From the NCBI GenBank assembly GCA_038396605.1, contig CP121690.1, positions 2,078,500 through 2,142,499 of the forward strand: 64,000 bases of DNA, in the 5' to 3' direction. Of the stretch, positions 58,957 to 64,000 are shown in pieces. Below the pieces are notes generated by a model. That model made no database searches, had not been told where the DNA came from, and saw nothing but the letters and a program-made list of their open reading frames with translations. The stretch is from Eubacteriales bacterium mix99. Its GTDB lineage: Bacteria > Bacillota > Clostridia > Caldicoprobacterales > DTU083. A program made the position numbers and the translations under genes. The stretch's first letter is position 1; the number at the start of each line of letters is the position of its first letter.

Positions 58957-59775
58957 ATGGACGTAACTCTGAATTACTATCCTTGTGGAAAGACCAAAGC
59001 AATTACTTTAAGCTATGATGACGGGAGAATTTATGACAGGAAACTGGTGGACCTGTGTAATCGCTATGGAATGAAAGCCACGTTTCATCTGAACTCCGGT
59101 TTCTTCGGAAGAGAAGGGTATGTCACCAAAGAAGAAGTTGGGCAGTTGTACCAGGGGCATGAAGTTTCCGTACATACCCTGACGCACCCCTTTCTCAATC
59201 ATATTTCCCGGGAGCGGATCTGTCAGGAGGTCCGGCAGGATCGGATCAACCTGGAGAGAGCGGTGAATTATCCGATCCATGGCATGTCCTATCCTTTCGG
59301 CGCATATGATGCGGAAGTGATAAGCCTCCTGAAAGCACAGGGAATTGTATACAGCAGAACGACGCTGGCCACCGATTCCTTTGAACTTCCCAAAGACTTT
59401 ATGCAATGGCACCCTACCTGTCATCATAATCACAATCTTTTGGAAAATGCCCGGCGTTTCCTGGAACCTCAACGATATCAAAGAATGCAACTGTTGTATG
59501 TATGGGGACACAGTTTTGAATTTCCCAGGGACAATAACTGGGATGTCATGGAGGATTTCTTCCAGATGGTCTCCGGAAAGGAAGAAATCTGGTTTGCAAC
59601 CAATATGGAGATATGCCGTTATGTAAAGTCCCTGAAGGACCTGGAGTTCTCTGCGGATGGTTCCGCTGTGTATAATCCTTCGGCGAACAGCGTGTGGATC
59701 GGTGTGGACGGCAGGGCGGCTGAAGTCAAGCCGGGCCGGGTATGCCGGCTTTCAGGAAGGGAGAAGGAAGAATGA
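58957..59775 (+). CDS. Polysaccharide deacetylase family protein
   Basis: This 272-residue protein has the NodB/CE4-type fold: TLSYDDGRIYDRKLVDLCNR (motif 1, metal-binding Asp), HEVSVHTLTHPFL (motif 2, HxxxHP) and GMSYPFGAYDAEVISLLKAQ (motif 3). No signal peptide is seen, which is unusual for an enzyme acting on outside polymers and suggests an intracellular de-O- or de-N-acetylation of imported glycans. The start at 58957 follows GGGGGG. It overlaps the FAD oxidoreductase start (ATGA), so the two enzymes are made together. Confidence 0.88.
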   Translation: MDVTLNYYPCGKTKAITLSYDDGRIYDRKLVDLCNRYGMKATFHLNSGFFGREGYVTKEEVGQLYQGHEVSVHTLTHPFLNHISRERICQEVRQDRINLERAVNYPIHGMSYPFGAYDAEVISLLKAQGIVYSRTTLATDSFELPKDFMQWHPTCHHNHNLLENARRFLEPQRYQRMQLLYVWGHSFEFPRDNNWDVMEDFFQMVSGKEEIWFATNMEICRYVKSLKDLEFSADGSAVYNPSANSVWIGVDGRAAEVKPGRVCRLSGREKEE

Positions 59776-61499
59776 AGGAGAGAACACATCAGGCAGATTT
59801 ATGTGTGGTGGGAGGCGGACTGGCAGGAATGTGTACGGCCATTTCTGCGGCACGGCACGGCGTCCGGGTGCTCTTGATGCAGGACCGGCCGGTTCTTGGC
59901 GGCAATGTCTCATCAGAGATACGTATGTGGATCTGCGGAGCTCACGGGGAAAACAACCGCGAGACGGGGATTCTGGAGGAAATTGAGCTGGAAAACAGAT
60001 ACCGGAATCCCGCTACCTCTTTTTCCATATGGGACAGTGTCCTGTATGAAAAGGTAAAATATCAGGAGAATATCACCTTGCTGCTGAATTGTACCTGCAA
60101 TGGCGTGACGATGGACGGAAATCGTATCCGGTCCGTCCGGGGCTGGCAGATGACGACGCAGACCTGGCATACGGTGGAGGCCGGTCTGTTTGCAGACTGT
60201 TCGGGGGACAGCATCCTGGCGCCCCTTACCGGTGCGGAATACCGGATGGGACGGGAAGCGGCGGGTGAGTTTCAGGAAGATATTGAGCCGGAGCAGGCTG
60301 ACGGGAAGACCATGGGTATGAGCTGCCTGATCCAGGCCCGGGAAACCAATCGGCATCAGGAGTTTATTCCGCCTGCGTGGGCATACTCGTATCCTACGGA
60401 TGAGGATCTGCCCTGCCGGAGTCATGATGTAAAAGCATCCAACTTCTGGTGGATTGAGCTGGGCGGAGACAGGGACAGCATTGATGATACGGAAGAGATG
60501 CGGGATGAACTGCTGAAAATCGCCTTTGGCGTGTGGGATCATGTGAAGAATCACGGAGATCATGGCGCAGAAAACTGGACGCTGGACTGGGTCGGATTTC
60601 TCCCGGGAAAGCGGGAAAGCCGCAGGTACGCTGGAGATCATATCCTGACGCAAAATGATGTCCGTGCGGAAGGAAGATTTCCGGATCTGGTTGCCTATGG
60701 CGGGTGGACCATGGACGATCACAATCCGGCGGGATTCCGATATCCCGGATATCCGACCATTTATCACCCGGCGCCATCCCCCTTTGGGATCCCTTATCGG
60801 TGTTTGTATTCCCGGAACATTGCAAACCTGTTCTTTGCAGGAAGAAATATCAGCGTCACCCATGCAGCCCTCAGTGCCACAAGGGTCATGGCGACCTGCG
60901 CCACTTTGGGTCAGGCCGTGGGGACTGCCTGCGCCATAGCGGTAAGGGATGGCCTGAGCCCACGGGAGGTTTATGAAAAAAGCGTGAAGGAACTGCAGCA
61001 GACATTGATGGAGGATGATTGCTACCTGCCCTGGCAGAAAAGGGAGATCTGCGGTCTGACCCGGAGGGCCCATCTGCATTCTTCCGAAGGAAATCCGGAG
61101 CCGCTGCGAAACGGCATGGATCGTCCCGTAGGCGGCAAGGACAACGGCTGGACCGGATTGCTGCGGGAATCCTGGATCGAATACCGGTTTGACAAGCCGG
61201 AGCAAATTCGTGAAATGCGGTTTGTCTTTGACAGCGATCTGAACCGGAAAACGCACAATATGCCCTGCAATTTTCCCCTTTCAGGCAATGACCGGAAGGT
61301 TCCGGAGACTCTCGTCCGGACATTCCGGATAGAGATGGAGAAGGAAAACGGGCAATGGGAAACGCTATGGCATGTTGACAACAATTATCAGCGACTGCTG
61401 AAAATGGAGATGGATATCCGGACATCTGCTGTTCGTTTCATTCCGGAAGAGACCTGGGGCTCACAGAAAGCCCATTTGTTCGCATGGGATGTCCGGTAA
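59772..61499 (+). CDS. FAD-dependent oxidoreductase (FAD_oxidored type) with discoidin-like tail
   Basis: This 575-residue enzyme has the dinucleotide-binding motif VVGGGLAGMCTAISAARHGV near the N-terminus, RPVLGGNVSSEIRMWICGAH, DCSGDSILAPLTGAEYRMG and LPGKRESRRYAGDHILTQND. The last about 130 residues form a beta-rich, discoidin-like domain. Members of this family often sit in carbohydrate clusters and are thought to oxidise sugars or their derivatives, but the substrate is unknown. It is translationally coupled to the deacetylase. A broken paralogue lies 1 kb upstream. Confidence 0.88.
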   Translation: MKERTHQADLCVVGGGLAGMCTAISAARHGVRVLLMQDRPVLGGNVSSEIRMWICGAHGENNRETGILEEIELENRYRNPATSFSIWDSVLYEKVKYQENITLLLNCTCNGVTMDGNRIRSVRGWQMTTQTWHTVEAGLFADCSGDSILAPLTGAEYRMGREAAGEFQEDIEPEQADGKTMGMSCLIQARETNRHQEFIPPAWAYSYPTDEDLPCRSHDVKASNFWWIELGGDRDSIDDTEEMRDELLKIAFGVWDHVKNHGDHGAENWTLDWVGFLPGKRESRRYAGDHILTQNDVRAEGRFPDLVAYGGWTMDDHNPAGFRYPGYPTIYHPAPSPFGIPYRCLYSRNIANLFFAGRNISVTHAALSATRVMATCATLGQAVGTACAIAVRDGLSPREVYEKSVKELQQTLMEDDCYLPWQKREICGLTRRAHLHSSEGNPEPLRNGMDRPVGGKDNGWTGLLRESWIEYRFDKPEQIREMRFVFDSDLNRKTHNMPCNFPLSGNDRKVPETLVRTFRIEMEKENGQWETLWHVDNNYQRLLKMEMDIRTSAVRFIPEETWGSQKAHLFAWDVR

Positions 61500-61527
61500 T
61501 TATGGCAAGGACTTTTTTTCTTCAGAC

Positions 61528-61564
61528 TTTTCAGGAGCGTACCGCAAGATGCGCTCCTGAAAAA
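61528..61564. terminator. Hairpin after the oxidoreductase gene
   Basis: TTTTCAGGAGCG pairs with CGCTCCTGAAAA (12 bp). A-residues rather than T-residues follow on the plus strand, so it would be a better terminator for minus-strand transcription; T-rich sequence does precede it (ACTTTTTTTC). Confidence 0.5.
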
Positions 61565-61600
61565 ATATGCAGTTCCACATGATCCTATGGACGTCTTAAT

Positions 61601-61614
61601 ATAAAACGTTTTAT
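61601..61614. promoter_or_regulatory. LacI operator candidate (ATAAAACGTTTTAT)
   Basis: A perfect 14-bp palindrome about 110 bases upstream of the -35 box. It is the best match to the AAAACGTTTT consensus shared by both LacI regions in the window and could support DNA looping with the sites at 61718 and 61839. Confidence 0.6.
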
Positions 61615-61713
61615 GAAAAGTGCAGGAAACATAGCTCTGGAATGGATCAAAATACTATTCAGTAAGATAGAGTGGAAAAAGAAGCCTATTTTGAGGGAAT
61701 TTTCTATTTTGTA

Positions 61714-61742
61714 TTGACAAAACGTTTTTGTGCAAATATAAT
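61714..61742 (+). promoter_or_regulatory. Promoter of LacI paralogue 2 with overlapping operator
   Basis: Full-consensus TTGACA (61714-61719), 17 bases and TATAAT (61737-61742). The operator-like CAAAACGTTTTTG (61718-61730) begins in the -35 and fills the first half of the spacer, as in the GH30 promoter at 35019. Confidence 0.75.
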
Positions 61743-61838
61743 AAAAATAGTGAAAATACATCATGAAATGATAGTCTTTACAGGACGGAAGCAAACGGAA
61801 AATCAGAGAGCAGAGCAATTATGGAAGGCACACAGAGG

Positions 61839-61850
61839 TAAAACGTTTTA
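61839..61850. promoter_or_regulatory. LacI operator candidate downstream of the promoter (TAAAACGTTTTA)
   Basis: A perfect 12-bp palindrome about 90 bases downstream of the transcription start and 100 bases before the lacI start codon, suited to roadblock or looping autoregulation. Confidence 0.6.
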
Positions 61851-61948
61851 ATTATTTGGAGCCGTATGAATCTGCAGTCGACAATTCTTCCATAACTTCC
61901 ATAACATTTTGGGGAATAAGCATGAAGCAACAGGAGAGAGGAGACAGC

Positions 61949-63007
61949 ATGATCACAATCCGGGATGTAGCCAAAAGGGCAGGGGTATCCATTTCCACCG
62001 TATCCAATGCACTGAACGGGATGCCCAATGTAGGGGAGAAAACCCGGCAGCGGGTTATTGACTCGGCGAAGGAATTAAATTATGTACCCAATTTGAATGC
62101 AAAACTGATGAAAAAGAGGAAAACAAACAATATCGGTCTTTTCCTGCCCAATTTTCACACAACGTTTTATACCCGTCTGGTTCAGGAAATGTATTCCGCC
62201 TGCAGCAATGCAGGGTTTGCCATGCTGGTGCATATCAGCGATTCCTATACCAGCCGGCGCCTGGCTGCCACGATACTTTCCTCCAATATTGACGGCGCTG
62301 TCATCCTCAATGAGAATCTGCTGGATAAGGATGTAGGCGTGTTGGAAAGCAAAAAGATCCCCTATGTTTTTCTGGATAAACAGGTAGCCGGGAACAAACT
62401 GTCCAGTGTGCTGGTCAACAATGAAATGGGTATCACCCAGGGTGTGGAATATCTGGTCCATACCGGGCACAAGCGGATTGCGTTTCTGAAGGGTACGAAC
62501 AATTTTGACAGCGTTGAGCGTTATCAGGCGTTTCAGCAGGCCATGCGGCATTTTAAACAGCCCATCGATCCGGAATGGATGATTCAGGGATATTTTGAGG
62601 AGAATGCTGCCTACAGCGCTGTCCGGGGTGCAATGTCCCATCTTGCCTTCCGGCCGGATGCCATTTTCTGTGCCAATGACGAAATGGCAGTGGGCTGCCT
62701 GCGTGCCTTGCAGGATTTGAAGATTGCCGTGCCGGAACAGATGAGTGTCATGGGCTTTGACGATGGAGACGCCGTGCTGCGCTGTGATTCGTCTTTGACC
62801 ACCGTTCGGAATCCCACGTCCAAAATCGCCCGTCAGTCCGTGGAGGAGCTGCTGCGTCTGATGCAGCCGGAAACAAAAGGGCAGATGTCCCGGATCAAGA
62901 CGCAGCTGGTGGTTCGGGCTTCCTGTGCGATCCGCTTTTCCGGGGATCTGCACAAGCCTGCGGACAATATCACGGATCCGGAGGAGGATGTCCTGAATGA
63001 TGATTGA
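61949..63007 (+). CDS. LacI-family transcriptional regulator (paralogue 2)
   Basis: This 352-residue repressor has the helix-turn-helix [20 protein letters not shown], hinge NLNAKLMKKRKTNNIGLFLP and effector domain ([44 protein letters not shown]). It is a clear paralogue of the regulator at 33722, with an identical recognition-helix core. The start at 61949 follows GAGGAG. The GH5 gene overlaps its end by 11 bases, so regulator and enzyme form one operon that the regulator itself probably represses through three AACGTT sites. Confidence 0.94.
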   Translation: MITIRDVAKRAGVSISTVSNALNGMPNVGEKTRQRVIDSAKELNYVPNLNAKLMKKRKTNNIGLFLPNFHTTFYTRLVQEMYSACSNAGFAMLVHISDSYTSRRLAATILSSNIDGAVILNENLLDKDVGVLESKKIPYVFLDKQVAGNKLSSVLVNNEMGITQGVEYLVHTGHKRIAFLKGTNNFDSVERYQAFQQAMRHFKQPIDPEWMIQGYFEENAAYSAVRGAMSHLAFRPDAIFCANDEMAVGCLRALQDLKIAVPEQMSVMGFDDGDAVLRCDSSLTTVRNPTSKIARQSVEELLRLMQPETKGQMSRIKTQLVVRASCAIRFSGDLHKPADNITDPEEDVLNDD

Positions 63008-64000
63008 ACAGAAGAAGGTTATACCGCAGTCTGGGCATGCGGCGCTGACGGAGGAGGATTTTTTGGAAGGCAAGGACGGAAAGCTCTTCAACCGCAGAGG
63101 GGAACTGGTTGTGCTGCGGGGAACCAACCTGGGAGGGTGGCTGATTCAGGAAGCATGGATGTGTCCGCTGGCGAAGCCTGATAAGGCCTGGGGCAGCTGG
63201 GATACCCTGCATGCCCTGGAGCAGCGGGATTTTACGGAGAAGCAGGTTCTCGGATTATTTGACGCCTATCAGGACAACTGGATCACGGAAAAGGATTTGG
63301 ATAAGATTGCGTCCATGGGGATGAATTGTGTCCGGGTGCCGTTCTGGTATCGTAATTTTCAGAAGGACGGCAACGGAACCTATTATGGCGACGAAAACAT
63401 GGATGAAAATCCTGGCTTTCAACGTCTGGACTGGCTGGTGGAGCAGTGTGCGAAGCGTGGAATGTATGTCATTCCGGATATGCACGGTGCGCCGGGCTTC
63501 CAAAGCGACGACCACAGCAGCGGACGTGTTGGGGTAAGCGGGCTGTTTGAGGACACCGAATCCGGAGAGAAATACCGTCTTCTTACGATTGAGCTGTGGA
63601 CGCGCATTGCAGAGCGGTATAAAAGCGAAGCAGCTGTGGCGGCTTATGATTTGCTGAATGAGCCGATGAACGGTTTTGATGCCCTGCGCAAAAGTGATGC
63701 CAAGTTATGGAATATGTATGATCGGATCATCCGTGCCATACGTGAAGTGGATCCGGAGCATGTCATTTCGGTGGAAGGGGTATGGGAAATAAACAATCTG
63801 CCGGATCCCCGTTCCTATGGCTGGACAAATATGCTGTATCAGACACACAACTATAACTGGAAAACGGAAGAGGTGGATCAGAAAATCCGCGACATCAGGG
63901 ATCGGGCCGATTGGAAAGTGCCGGTACTGGTGGGAGAATTTCAGAGCGGAGGAATATGGGATTACGCATTGTCCGCTTATAACCGGGAAGGCATCAGCTG
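62997..64000 (+). CDS. GH5-family glycoside hydrolase (5' part, cut by window end)
   Basis: The frame stays open from the ATG at 62997 to the last base, giving at least 334 residues. It is a family 5 (clan A) endo- or exo-glycanase: VLRGTNLGGWLIQEAWMCP, MGMNCVRVPFWYRNF, YVIPDMHGAPG, acid/base Glu222 (DLLNEPMNG) and nucleophile Glu314 (VLVGEFQSGG). The early GWLIQE segment resembles exo-beta-1,3-glucanase/beta-glucosidase-like GH5 proteins. No signal peptide is seen, so cytoplasmic action is likely. GGAGGAGG lies upstream; the ATG at 63000 is a close alternative. Confidence 0.9.
   Translation, partial: MMIEQKKVIPQSGHAALTEEDFLEGKDGKLFNRRGELVVLRGTNLGGWLIQEAWMCPLAKPDKAWGSWDTLHALEQRDFTEKQVLGLFDAYQDNWITEKDLDKIASMGMNCVRVPFWYRNFQKDGNGTYYGDENMDENPGFQRLDWLVEQCAKRGMYVIPDMHGAPGFQSDDHSSGRVGVSGLFEDTESGEKYRLLTIELWTRIAERYKSEAAVAAYDLLNEPMNGFDALRKSDAKLWNMYDRIIRAIREVDPEHVISVEGVWEINNLPDPRSYGWTNMLYQTHNYNWKTEEVDQKIRDIRDRADWKVPVLVGEFQSGGIWDYALSAYNREGIS

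Noticed and set aside
59913-61256. A 447-codon minus-strand frame
   Set aside because: It is antisense to the FAD oxidoreductase gene with no supporting signals.

Overview
The window looks like the chromosome of an anaerobic, plant-polysaccharide-degrading member of the Clostridia (Bacillota). The signs are strong GGAGG ribosome binding sites, TTGACA/TATAAT promoters, a valine T-box leader in front of valS, a DUF4364 protein, an Asp23/Gls24 protein, a BadF-type activase operon, and many LplABC-type oligosaccharide transporters with AraC, LacI and YesN/YesM regulators. The genus cannot be read from the sequence alone.

Layout. 0-4 kb: the 3' end of brnQ, then a minus-strand polar amino-acid ABC operon whose second permease is frameshifted. 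4.2-7.1 kb: a small membrane protein, secD, secF, a degenerate tandem-repeat patch and a perfect 38-bp palindrome. 7.2-8.2 kb: an orphan NMT1-type binding lipoprotein. 8.4-8.6 kb: tRNA-Thr(CGU) and tRNA-Pro(CGG). 8.7-12.6 kb: an AT-richer accessory island beside the tRNAs, with a structured leader, an XRE regulator, a rare fusion of an AadA-like nucleotidyltransferase to an APH-like kinase domain, a broken YdcF gene and a GNAT acetyltransferase.

12.7-25.7 kb: a minus-strand glycan operon (GH31 alpha-xylosidase, LplB, LplC, binding lipoprotein, GH2 interrupted by an amber codon, GH3) with a divergent AraC regulator. The enzymes suggest import and breakdown of xylose-decorated beta-linked oligosaccharides such as xyloglucan fragments. 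25.7-33.7 kb: a YesN/YesM-type two-component system translationally coupled to a tandem ABC-ATPase homologue in which nearly every nucleotide-binding motif is lost, followed by an intact RbsA/RbsC/RbsB-type sugar transporter. I consider this the best candidate for an undescribed system. 33.7-40 kb: a LacI regulator divergent from a GH30 glycosidase and a second LplB/LplC/LplA-type transporter.

40-50 kb: nadE, pgsA with an unusual charged tail, T-box-valS, lacZ, a DUF4364 regulator and an HPr-like protein without the catalytic histidine. 50.5-53.7 kb: a three-gene 2-hydroxyacyl-CoA dehydratase activase operon, which in many clostridia is one giant gene. 53.75-54.4 kb: a promoter with a structured non-coding RNA candidate, then tRNA-Gln(CUG) and tRNA-Glu(CUC). 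54.4-56.8 kb: a Gls24 protein, a tocopherol-cyclase-like protein and a stress-type SDR. 57.3-64 kb: a gene fossil (response-regulator stub joined to a broken FAD oxidoreductase), an intact polysaccharide deacetylase plus FAD oxidoreductase pair, a second LacI paralogue ringed by AAAACGTTTT operators, and a GH5 glycosidase cut by the window end.

Four genes carry single-site lesions (three frameshifts, one nonsense codon). These may be real decay or consensus errors and should be checked against reads.
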